Source of the DNA: QEXZ01 sp034660015 | GTDB lineage: Archaea > Halobacteriota > Syntropharchaeia > Alkanophagales > Methanospirareceae | Length of the DNA: 5,601 nucleotides | Direction: 5' to 3' | NCBI GenBank assembly: GCA_034660015.1 | Contig: JAYEII010000125.1 | Span: 1-5,601, forward strand | Shown: one piece after another, positions 1 to 4,930 of the stretch | Numbering within the stretch: the first letter of the stretch is position 1 | Layout of the letters: each line of letters begins with the position of its first letter | Position numbers and translations under genes: made by a program | Notes under the pieces: generated by a model | Database searches by the model: none | What the model saw: the letters and a program-made list of their open reading frames with translations, nothing else | What the model was told of the DNA's origin: nothing

Positions 1-701
1 TTTGTCTTACAAATTATTAAACCAATCGGCTGTCTCTGACCTTCCTGCCATTTATGCTCTTTATACCAGTTTAGATAAGAATACATTTGACTTACATAAG
101 CGTGTTTGAACTGCTCCGTTTTTATTTTCAAAAAATCGAAGTTGTAAATATCTTTAAAAACTTGTTCTGGTTCAACTATCCTTGTGATGGGGGCTATTAC
201 TACCTCGCCTTTTCTCTTCATCCGCTCATACAAGTTGCTCCTGATTTGTTTTCTGAGTTCTCTGACGCTCCATGCATTTTGAATTGTATGCGCTTCGTAA
301 AATCTACGTTTCTCGTTGTCTGTAATTGTAATTAAAACCGTGTAGTGAGTCCAACTTAATTGTGACATCAGTGATGTCACAATTGGATATGTCCTGTAAA
401 ATTGTACCATTCTATAAATATCTCTCCTTTGGATGTCCAAATCAATTGATAGATTTTCGATAACCCGCTCACCGTAATCTGCCCTTTCTCGGTGCTGCAA
501 CTCTCCTCTGACAATTCTATCACCAATCTGCCAATAGGTTTGAACCCTTAGATTATCTACTGCTTTATATGCTCTGTATCTAGCTTTTTCGAGAAGAGAT
601 TTAATATCTTGTAATATTTCCGTATAGCCTTCTAAACCTTCCCCTCTCTTTTTTCCCAATTCTTGCTTTTTAACAACTTTTTGTGTTTGTATTTGCGCCA
701 T
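1..701 (-). CDS. YhcG/DUF1016 (PDDEXK nuclease family) protein, partial at window edge and internally deleted
   Basis: The frame is open from an ATG at 701 to the left edge (233 full codons) with no stop; an AAGGAG lies upstream at about 711-717. Residues ~25-190 match the DUF1016 N-terminal domain: YWQIGDRIV at ~56-64, ERADYGERVI at ~72-81, RMVQFYRTYP at ~97-106, QLSWTHY at ~114-120 and NAWSVREL at ~142-149. In full-length relatives, NFDFL (~187-191) is followed by about 60 residues holding the FVGRQ and DLLFYH-type nuclease core. Here NFDFL runs straight into KIKTEQF and the usual C-terminal PIGLIICKT. The ExK motif is therefore reduced to KIK and the other catalytic acids are gone. The N-terminal domain is likely to fold, but nuclease activity is probably lost. 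Family members are linked to DNA targeting, restriction and defence islands. The true C-terminus lies outside the window. Confidence 0.82.
   Translation of the reverse strand, partial: MAQIQTQKVVKKQELGKKRGEGLEGYTEILQDIKSLLEKARYRAYKAVDNLRVQTYWQIGDRIVRGELQHRERADYGERVIENLSIDLDIQRRDIYRMVQFYRTYPIVTSLMSQLSWTHYTVLITITDNEKRRFYEAHTIQNAWSVRELRKQIRSNLYERMKRKGEVVIAPITRIVEPEQVFKDIYNFDFLKIKTEQFKHAYVSQMYSYLNWYKEHKWQEGQRQPIGLIICKT
358..384. repeat. Perfect 27-bp palindrome inside the YhcG gene
   Basis: A 13-bp arm (358-370, AATTGTGACATCA) is followed by one base and its exact reverse complement (372-384). It lies within the codons for the PIVTSLMSQLSW segment, which is a conserved region of the family, so the palindrome coexists with coding. 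It could act as an operator for a dimeric regulator or as an mRNA hairpin; nothing in the sequence decides between these. Confidence 0.85.
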
Positions 702-734
702 TCATTCACCCACTCCTTTTATTTTATCATATCT

Positions 735-956
735 TTACCCATGAGTTATCTCCAATAATAAAATCTTCAGGAGGTCCTCCTCAATGAGTTCAAAGTTTTT
801 ATGATTTATAGCGTTCTCTATATTCCTTTCTTTGGTCTTTTTTGAGTAATAATCGGTGAAACAGTCTATTCCTACCACTTTGTATCCCTGCTCTAACAAC
901 CCATCCACTAAATGGCTTCCTATGAAGCCCGCGCAGCCGGTTACTAAGGTTTTCAT
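735..956 (-). pseudogene. NAD-dependent sugar-nucleotide epimerase, N-terminal fragment
   Basis: This 73-residue frame begins MKTLVTGCAGFIGSHLVDGL, the Rossmann TGxxGFIG signature of extended short-chain dehydrogenases such as UDP-glucuronate or UDP-glucose 4-epimerase. It continues through GIDCFTDYY and the ENFELIEEDLL-like strand (here KNFELIEEDLL), then stops after LLLEITHG. Family members are about 310-340 residues with a catalytic YxxxK near residue 145-150, so about three quarters of the gene, including the active site, is missing. Its start lies 23 bases beyond the PIN-like remnant and its stop just precedes the YhcG gene's ribosome-binding region. The likely former product would act on UDP-glucuronate made by the two neighbouring enzymes. 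Exact substrate cannot be read from the fragment. Confidence 0.85.
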
Positions 957-978
957 TCCTTATTTTTCCCTCCCCAAA

Positions 979-1107
979 TTATTTATATCCTCCCAAGATG
1001 TCATTAGCCCCTATTATAAAAGTCCTGTCCCTATCATCTATATCCCTTATCAGTTTTATTGCAAAGGTGCTTATCAGATCACAGTCTAAAACTACAATGC
1101 TATACAT
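979..1107 (-). pseudogene. PIN-like toxin remnant with the middle deleted
   Basis: A 42-residue frame starts at an ATG (1107) that overlaps the end of the UPF0175 antitoxin gene by 8 bases, the arrangement expected for its toxin partner. It starts MYSIVVLDCDLISTFA, the first strand of a PIN-type nuclease with its first metal-binding Asp. It then jumps to IKLIRDIDDRDRTF, which resembles the last helix and tail of PIN-like proteins of the DUF3368 type. Full-length relatives are about 150-170 residues, so the core with the remaining acidic residues is absent. The protein cannot be an active RNase. The C-terminal assignment rests on pattern similarity only. Confidence 0.6.
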
Positions 1108-1399
1108 CAAAAACCTCTTTTAAACGCTTATCGCTCTCTTCTTTTGTTCCACTCAACTTTATTTTTATGCCTCTGTGCGATAAAACCTCCTTGAATTCTT
1201 CAATGTTCATGCGTGCAATCTCTGAGGCTTTCCACAGGCTTACCTCGCCGTTTTTGTAGAGATGTATGGCAATTTCTCGCCTTAGCTCTGGCTTTTTCTC
1301 TAATAATGCTCTTACAGCATCTACTATAACCCCGCCTTCGGTTTCATAGTACCCTATCCCAACAAGAGAATCAATCTCCTTTTCAATTGCAGATGACAT
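1100..1399 (-). CDS. UPF0175 family antitoxin-like protein
   Basis: This 99-residue protein is intact. Its central part carries the UPF0175 pattern: REIAIHLYKNGEVSLWKASEIARMNIEEF (residues ~41-69; a helix-turn-helix-like segment), then VLSHRGIKI. The N-terminal half (IGYYETEGGVIVDAVRALLEKKPELR) is typical of archaeal members that precede PIN-like toxins. The ATG at 1399 follows a strong GGAGGTGA ribosome site (1411-1418) 11 bases away. The gene follows galU by 34 bases, and its stop overlaps the start of a PIN-like remnant. UPF0175 proteins are thought to be antitoxins and autoregulators of TA pairs. Here the toxin is gutted, so only a DNA-binding role seems left. Confidence 0.85.
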   Translation of the reverse strand: MSSAIEKEIDSLVGIGYYETEGGVIVDAVRALLEKKPELRREIAIHLYKNGEVSLWKASEIARMNIEEFKEVLSHRGIKIKLSGTKEESDKRLKEVFDV

Positions 1400-1430
1400 T
1401 TTTTATCTTTTCACCTCCATGTTTAGTTTT
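1400..1430 (-). promoter_or_regulatory. Leader of the UPF0175 gene with strong Shine-Dalgarno, shared with the AbrB gene
   Basis: The 31 bases before the start codon hold GGAGGTGA at 1411-1418. Over 1401-1430 they match the leader of the unrelated AbrB antitoxin gene (3121-3150) at 26 of 30 positions with identical spacing to the ATG. Confidence 0.75.
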
Positions 1431-1433
1431 ATA

Positions 1434-2495
1434 TTACTTCACTTTAAAACTTTGTGGTGATGCCTTTTCCATCCTCCGCAAATACATCGCTATATCTCCT
1501 CGTAAATCCGCCCTTTCCAAAGCGAAATCTACAATCGCTTTTACATACCCGAACTTATCCCCTGCATCGTATCTCTTCCCTCTGAATTTATATGCGTAAA
1601 CCTCTTTTTTATCTTTCTCTATTAGCAGTCTAATAGCATCCGTAAGCTGTATCTCATTCCCTTTTCCCGGTGGCGTTTCCTTAATGCAATCGAATATTTC
1701 TGGTGTGAGAATATACCTCCCAACAGTTCCTACATTTGATGGTGCCTCCTCCAAAGAAGGCTTTTCTATTATGTCTTCAATACGATAAACGGATTTTCTA
1801 AAATCTAAATCTATTTCCTTACCCTTTATTTTTATTATCCCATAGTCGCCTATTTTCTCCTCCGGAACCATTTCAACGGCGATTATCGGGTTATCTCTAT
1901 CATACTGCTCAAACAAATCCATCAATTGTTTTATGCAACAAGGAGTATCGCTATCGCATTTTATTATGTCGTCTCCTAATAGAACAGCAAACGGCTCGTC
2001 ACCAACGTGTTTCTCGGCTTTTAAAACCGCATCGCCAAGCCCTTTTGGCTCTTTCTGTCTTATATAATGAATATCAACCAAAGAAGAAATATCTTTTACT
2101 TCTCGTAGCAGTTCGTATTTTTTGTTCTGAACTAAATGACTTTCAAGTTCTGGTGAAGTATCAAAATAATCCTCTATTGCTCGTTTACCCCGCCCTGTGA
2201 TGATTATAATATCCTCAATTCCTGATGCAATTGCCTCTTCAACGGCAAATTGAATGATGGGTTTATCTATAATTGGCAACATCTCCTTTGGCATTGATTT
2301 TGTAACGGGCAAAAATCTCGTTCCCAATCCCGCTGCTGGTATTACCGCTTTTGTTATTATTCCCGCACACCGTATTTCTTTTTCATTTGTATATAAAGTT
2401 AATATTTCTTTGGTAAAGCTTTCTTTACACTTTTTCTTTTTTCCAAAAAGAAAACCTGTGCTAAAAGAAAAAACTTTGGAAATGTTTTTAGTCAA
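1434..2495 (-). CDS. galU: UTP-glucose-1-phosphate uridylyltransferase
   Basis: The enzyme makes UDP-glucose from UTP and glucose 1-phosphate in the cytoplasm. The homologous part starts at IITKAVIPAAGLGTRFLP (codons from 2360). It shows the nucleotidyltransferase signature GLGTRFLPVTKSMPKEM, the metal-binding LGDD, DYGII, EKP, VGRYILTPEIF, GNEIQLTDAI and RYDAGDKFGYVKA, and looks catalytically complete (~308 residues from 2360). The start is odd. There is no ATG, GTG or TTG at the family start, where the codon is ATA. The only standard in-frame start upstream is a TTG at 2495, which would add 45 lysine/phenylalanine-rich residues coded by repeat sequence. By comparison with the dehydrogenase gene end, the ancestral start was probably ATG at 2360 overlapping that gene's stop. 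The real start is therefore uncertain; the end is firm. It pairs functionally with the dehydrogenase upstream. Confidence 0.9.
   Translation of the reverse strand: MTKNISKVFSFSTGFLFGKKKKCKESFTKEILTLYTNEKEIRCAGIITKAVIPAAGLGTRFLPVTKSMPKEMLPIIDKPIIQFAVEEAIASGIEDIIIITGRGKRAIEDYFDTSPELESHLVQNKKYELLREVKDISSLVDIHYIRQKEPKGLGDAVLKAEKHVGDEPFAVLLGDDIIKCDSDTPCCIKQLMDLFEQYDRDNPIIAVEMVPEEKIGDYGIIKIKGKEIDLDFRKSVYRIEDIIEKPSLEEAPSNVGTVGRYILTPEIFDCIKETPPGKGNEIQLTDAIRLLIEKDKKEVYAYKFRGKRYDAGDKFGYVKAIVDFALERADLRGDIAMYLRRMEKASPQSFKVK
2357..2386 (-). pseudogene. Relic of the 3' end of a UDP-glucose dehydrogenase gene
   Basis: Read in the frame offset from galU, this stretch encodes MKKKYGVRE and a TAA stop. The dehydrogenase at 3605-4471 ends with EKYGVRE and TGA. 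The 28 bases containing this end match at 22 positions between the two places, with synonymous change in the glycine codon. The stop overlaps the position where galU should start. Confidence 0.65.
2390..2397 (-). promoter_or_regulatory. Candidate archaeal TATA box for galU
   Basis: The minus strand reads TTTATATA here, about 30 bases before the position of the family start of GalU (2360). Transcription would then begin only a few bases before that codon, giving a nearly leaderless message. The placement argues for the short form of GalU and against the TTG start at 2495, which lies upstream of this box. Confidence 0.45.
2411..2426. repeat. 16-bp direct repeat, copy 1
   Basis: TGGTAAAGCTTTCTTT occurs here and again at 2528-2543, flanking the low-complexity stretch that would code the GalU N-terminal extension. 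Confidence 0.8.
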
Positions 2496-2497
2496 GG

Positions 2498-2522
2498 TTT
2501 TTTACCTACGGTAAAAAAAAAA
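2498..2522 (-). terminator. Palindrome plus T10 tract, possible poly-T terminator
   Basis: A 9-bp inverted repeat (2498-2506 with 2510-2518, 3-base loop) abuts a run of ten T on the minus strand (2513-2522). Archaeal RNA polymerase can terminate on poly-U alone, so transcripts coming from the AbrB/MazF side could end here. The poly-T lies before rather than after the hairpin in this direction, so it is not a standard bacterial hairpin terminator. Confidence 0.4.
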
Positions 2523-2527
2523 GTTGT

Positions 2528-2543
2528 TGGTAAAGCTTTCTTT
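2528..2543. repeat. 16-bp direct repeat, copy 2
   Basis: Second copy of TGGTAAAGCTTTCTTT, 117 bases from the first (2411-2426). The sequence just after it (2557-2570, GAAGCCCGCGCAGC) is identical to 924-937 in the epimerase fragment, over the codons of its TGCAGF motif. Confidence 0.75.
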
Positions 2544-2579
2544 TCTGCGAAGCTGCGAAGCCCGCGCAGCATTTTTGAT

Positions 2580-2627
2580 TAAACTTTTCTTAAAAGTTTA
2601 TTGGTCAAACTTTTCTTAAAAGTTTTA
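2580..2627. repeat. Two tandem short hairpin repeats
   Basis: AAACTTTT and AAAAGTTT arms separated by CTT occur at 2581-2599 and again at 2607-2625. Each is an 8-9 bp stem with a 3-base loop. The first is preceded by TGATT and the second by GGTC. A third diverged copy lies at 4591-4611. The array directly abuts the epimerase fragment 2625-2663 and supplies its stop codon. Confidence 0.8.
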
Positions 2628-2663
2628 TATGAAGCCTGCACAACCGGTTACTAATGCTTTCAT
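2625..2663 (-). pseudogene. Epimerase 5'-end fragment (12 codons)
   Basis: The frame reads MKALVTGCAGFI and then TAA. It is the N-terminal dinucleotide-binding motif of an extended short-chain dehydrogenase/epimerase, and closely matches the start of the fragment at 735-956 (MKTLVTGCAGFIG). It breaks off exactly where the hairpin repeats begin. It starts 21 bases after the MazF remnant ends. Confidence 0.75.
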
Positions 2664-2684
2664 TTAGATTTAAACCCTAATCCA

Positions 2685-2893
2685 TTATCCCCAAACACCC
2701 AAACTCAATTTCAATCTTTTGTCAATCTCCTTCATTGTTTCGTCAGGTAAACGCCCTAACCTTCTCGCAACAAGTCTGCGTGGCACAGTCATGATATAAT
2801 CAACGATGGTCGTGCCTTCTGTGATGCCCCTTCCGAGGTTACAAATTGAAATGGAATGATGATAACATCGCCACGATCATAGTTCATAGACAT
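2685..2893 (-). pseudogene. MazF/PemK toxin remnant with internal deletion and frame change
   Basis: An ATG at 2893 (or 2887), inside the end of the AbrB antitoxin gene, opens a frame with NYDRGDVIIIPFQF, then QKARPSLIIS and a stop (2789-2791). This is the N-terminal third of a MazF/PemK endoribonuclease, including the RGD and KxRP motifs. In another frame from 2801, DYIMTVPRRLVARRLGRLPD and DETMKEIDKRLKLSLG match the C-terminal helix of the same family, ending at TAA 2685-2687. About 45 central residues of the usual 110-130 are missing. GATTATATCA at the join can be read as the end of the first part or the start of the second, which suggests a short-homology deletion. No active toxin can be made. 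Confidence 0.8.
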
Positions 2894-3119
2894 CTTCTTC
2901 GCTATCCCAAATGTTCTTTAGCGCCTGCTGTTGTAGCAACAAAGAACTCTCATCTACCTGGGCCTCGATCTTTTCTTCACGTACAAGTCTTAAAACCAGA
3001 ATATCATCCTCATCAGCCAACAATTTGAATCGCATGCCTGCTCTCAACTGCATCTTCTTAACGCTTCGCTTGGGAATTGATAAATATCCATTTTTCGTGA
3101 TTTCTACATATTGCCCCAT
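2877..3119 (-). CDS. AbrB/MazE-type antitoxin
   Basis: This 80-residue protein has an N-terminal swapped-hairpin AbrB domain (residues ~4-46): VEITKNGYLSIPKRSVKKMQ, then LRAGMRFKLLADEDDILVLRLV. Its acidic, glutamine-rich C-terminal tail ends NIWDSEEDVYEL and would normally wrap the toxin. The ATG at 3119 follows AGAGGTGA (3131-3138), 11 bases away. Its end overlaps the start of the MazF/PemK remnant, the usual order for such pairs. The domain probably still binds DNA as a dimer. With its toxin lost, it is an orphan regulator or a decaying gene. Confidence 0.85.
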   Translation of the reverse strand: MGQYVEITKNGYLSIPKRSVKKMQLRAGMRFKLLADEDDILVLRLVREEKIEAQVDESSLLLQQQALKNIWDSEEDVYEL

Positions 3120-3150
3120 CTTTTACCTTTTCACCTCTGTGTTTAGTTTA
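3120..3150 (-). promoter_or_regulatory. Leader of the AbrB gene with Shine-Dalgarno, shared with the UPF0175 gene
   Basis: AGAGGTGA sits at 3131-3138. The stretch 3121-3150 matches 1401-1430, before the UPF0175 gene, at 26 of 30 positions, although the genes that follow are unrelated. Confidence 0.75.
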
Positions 3151-3174
3151 AGTTCAACATTGTTGATTTTTATC

Positions 3175-3252
3175 ATCTGTGTCGATCTGTGTTAATCTGT
3201 GTCTATAAAAGATGCAGATTTATTTCTTGTGTTAATCTCGTGTAATCTCGTG
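3175..3252. repeat. Word repeats with 10-bp period
   Basis: Three near-identical decamers ATCTGTGTNN run from 3175 to 3204, and two exact TAATCTCGTG decamers run from 3233 to 3252. The 20 bases at 3187-3206 recur exactly, inverted, at 5531-5550. Strings of this kind occur between genes in many prokaryotes and have no agreed function. Here they fill the place where a toxin gene would be expected after the 3274-3468 antitoxin-like gene. Confidence 0.8.
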
Positions 3253-3273
3253 GTTTTTTGTTTTCGTTCTCGT

Positions 3274-3468
3274 TCACCACTCGTCAATTGGTATCCCTTC
3301 CCCTTTTTCCAGTTCCTTGAGCGACTGATTGATGCTTCGGAAAGCATTTTCATCTAAGAGGAACTCTATAGTCTCAAGTTCTGCTGCACTTAACCCCTTC
3401 AATATATACGCCAGCCGTTCAAGGTTAAATAGCTCAACTCTATCCATTTCTTTTACTGCTGTAGACAT
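3274..3468 (-). CDS. Small antitoxin-like protein, orphan
   Basis: This 64-residue charged, helical protein begins MSTAVKEMDRVELFNLER and ends LKELEKGEGIPIDEW. The profile resembles small archaeal antitoxins that precede RelE-type toxins: a helical body with a LSAAELETIEFLLDE segment and a short acidic tail. I cannot place it in a named family with certainty. I chose the ATG at 3468 over an upstream TTG at 3489, because AAGGTGAT (3473-3480) forms a good ribosome site for it. No toxin frame follows; the next 100 bases are word repeats. Confidence 0.6.
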   Translation of the reverse strand: MSTAVKEMDRVELFNLERLAYILKGLSAAELETIEFLLDENAFRSINQSLKELEKGEGIPIDEW

Positions 3469-3604
3469 CTCAATCACCTTCTTTTTCAACTTTAACTTTA
3501 TGTTTTATATTGCATTGCATTATATTATCATACCCCTTCATATCTTATCATTCCATATAACCTAATATTTTATTGCCTTTTGCTTTTGTTTTATCATTTT
3601 ATTC

Positions 3605-4471
3605 TCATTCCCGCACTCCGTACTTTTCCTTTATCTCTTCGTTTATTTCATCCACCGCTTTCAGTAGTTTTGGCTTACGATATTTCTCAGCAAAAGCGAC
3701 AAATGCTTTTAAATCCTTCGGCAAACATTTACCACCAAATGCTTTTCCGTGCACTGTCCCATATTTACCTATTCGTGGGTCAAGACCAACGACATCCGCA
3801 ACAACATGAGAATCAATGCCTAAGTCCTTACAAATAAGGAATATCTCGTTCCAGTAGGAAATCTTTGTTGCAAGCATGCAGTTCGATGCGTATTTTATTG
3901 TTTCCGCAGTCTTCAAATCCGTTCTGAAAATAGATTTGTTCAGTGGTTCGTAAATTCCCTCTAAAACATCACCCGATTTTTTATCATATTCGCCAATCAC
4001 AATTCGGTCTTCGGTAAAGAAATCTTTCTTCGTGCCCGCGTCTTTGCTCCATGTTCCTGATATTTCGGTTAGGAATTCGGGATTCGTGCATACCCCTATT
4101 TCATTCCCCGCTTTCTTCCCGGAGTATCGTTCTAATACAGGGATTACCACGTTTTCGGTGGTCCCCGGAACTACGGTGCTTTTTACTACCACGAGGTGAT
4201 AAGTTCTTTTAGCTGCCAATACGTTTCCTATACTCTTCGTCGCTTCTTTTATGTAGCTCAAATCAATTCCCTCAGAAACTGTCGGTGTCGGAACAGAGAT
4301 GAACGATACATCCGAGTTCTCTATTGCGTAACTTATGTCCTTTGTGAAGTTCGGCAGGTTCTTATCCACCACATCGTAAAAAATCACTTCATTACCCAGT
4401 TCTGCAAGACCTTCTCCGAGTGCCGTGCCTACCCAGCCCGACCCTATTATGCTTATCCTTTTCTTTACCAT
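3605..4471 (-). CDS. UDP-glucose 6-dehydrogenase, short form
   Basis: The enzyme oxidises UDP-glucose to UDP-glucuronate with two NAD+. Visible motifs are the Rossmann IGSGWVG (residues 9-15), VPTP (60-63), VVKSTVVPGTT (95-105), NPEFLTE (130-136), AETIKYASNCMLATKISYWNE (189-209) and FGGKCLPKD (245-253) with catalytic Cys249. At 288 residues it has the NAD domain and central helical domain but lacks the usual C-terminal UDP-binding domain of 390-450-residue relatives. It may be a compact archaeal version or a truncated one. An insertion around residues 137-150 (ISGTWSKDAGTKKD) precedes the DRIVIG motif. It supplies the step after GalU in the same pathway. GDP-mannose dehydrogenase is less likely but not excluded. 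Confidence 0.9.
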   Translation of the reverse strand: MVKKRISIIGSGWVGTALGEGLAELGNEVIFYDVVDKNLPNFTKDISYAIENSDVSFISVPTPTVSEGIDLSYIKEATKSIGNVLAAKRTYHLVVVKSTVVPGTTENVVIPVLERYSGKKAGNEIGVCTNPEFLTEISGTWSKDAGTKKDFFTEDRIVIGEYDKKSGDVLEGIYEPLNKSIFRTDLKTAETIKYASNCMLATKISYWNEIFLICKDLGIDSHVVADVVGLDPRIGKYGTVHGKAFGGKCLPKDLKAFVAFAEKYRKPKLLKAVDEINEEIKEKYGVRE

Positions 4472-4505
4472 TTGATATTTACACTTCGATAATACTTTAT
4501 GATGT

Positions 4506-4513
4506 AATATAAA
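4506..4513 (-). promoter_or_regulatory. Candidate TATA box for the UDP-glucose dehydrogenase gene
   Basis: The minus strand reads TTTATATT 35-42 bases before the ATG at 4471. This fits archaeal promoter spacing and would leave a leader of about 14 bases. No strong Shine-Dalgarno is present in that leader. Confidence 0.45.
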
Positions 4514-4590
4514 GATAGTCCGTAATTATTCTTGAGCCATAGCATAGCCAAATGCTCTTCCTATTAGGGTTCCAGTGAAACCTTTTTGAT

Positions 4591-4611
4591 CAAACTTTTT
4601 CTAAAAGTTTG
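4591..4611. repeat. Short hairpin repeat, third copy
   Basis: A 9-bp stem (CAAACTTTT at 4591-4599, AAAAGTTTG at 4603-4611) with a TCT loop, preceded by TTTTTGAT. It matches the two hairpins at 2580-2627, including the flanking TGAT. Confidence 0.8.
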
Positions 4612-4807
4612 CTTTCGCTATTTTACGCAGTGGAGCATTCAAATATGATTCTTCGTTTGGCATTGGACACTACTCATGTTCACTTCACGTATTCTTTATT
4701 TAAATACAGCAATTAAATAAGCATATGCAGATAAGGAATAAAGGGCGAATAGAATAAGAGGAAAGAGATCTGCAGAGTGTGTATGAGGCATTAATTGGTG
4801 CAACAAC

Positions 4808-4930
4808 TTGAGGATTAAAAGATTAAAGTGGGATAAAGGCAATATTTTCCATGTTGCTCGCCACGGGATTACAGTGAAGGATGTGGAAGATGCATGTTCG
4901 GGTAGGCACATTGCACGAAAAGAGAAATGA
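4808..4930 (+). pseudogene. BrnT-like toxin remnant, shortened
   Basis: From a TTG at 4808 (GGTG ribosome site at 4797-4800) a 40-residue frame reads RIKRLKWDKGNIFHVARHGI, then TVKDVEDACSGRHIARKEK. The WDxGNIxHxxRHGI motif is the signature N-terminus of BrnT-family ribonuclease toxins, usually 80-95 residues. The frame stops immediately, and the TGA overlaps the ATG of the next gene. BrnT-type toxin before CopG-type antitoxin is the normal order. The middle and catalytic C-terminal strands are absent. Because the stop/start overlap is preserved, an internal deletion joined close to the original end is more likely than a random nonsense mutation. Confidence 0.65.

Larger units (their letters stand above)
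4472..4807. other. Divergent intergenic region, 336 bp, no intact gene
   Basis: It separates the leftward dehydrogenase gene from the rightward BrnT-like/antitoxin pair. It holds the dehydrogenase TATA candidate (4506-4513), one hairpin repeat (4591-4611) and a TTTATTTAAATA stretch (4695-4706) that could be a plus-strand TATA box. The minus frame 4526-4582 reads GFTGTLIGRAFGYAMAQE then stop, which looks protein-like but which I do not recognise. Nothing else supports a gene. Confidence 0.5.

Noticed and set aside
87..335. 82-codon plus-strand frame
   Set aside because: It lies opposite the conserved YhcG reading frame and shows no family motif.
768..782. AGGAGG/CCTCCT small palindrome as a ribosome site or terminator
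   Set aside because: It lies inside the epimerase fragment's codons (EEDLL) and has no T tract or start codon at proper spacing.
1427..1433. TATAAAA before the UPF0175 gene as a promoter
   Set aside because: A start about 25 bases downstream would fall after the strong ribosome site at 1411-1418, wasting it.
3175..3252. CRISPR-like array
   Set aside because: Units are 10 bp and adjoining, with no unique spacers of 30-40 bp.
4696..4911. 71-codon minus-strand frame opposite the BrnT-like remnant
   Set aside because: The plus strand carries the BrnT signature and a coupled antitoxin start; the minus translation is low-information.
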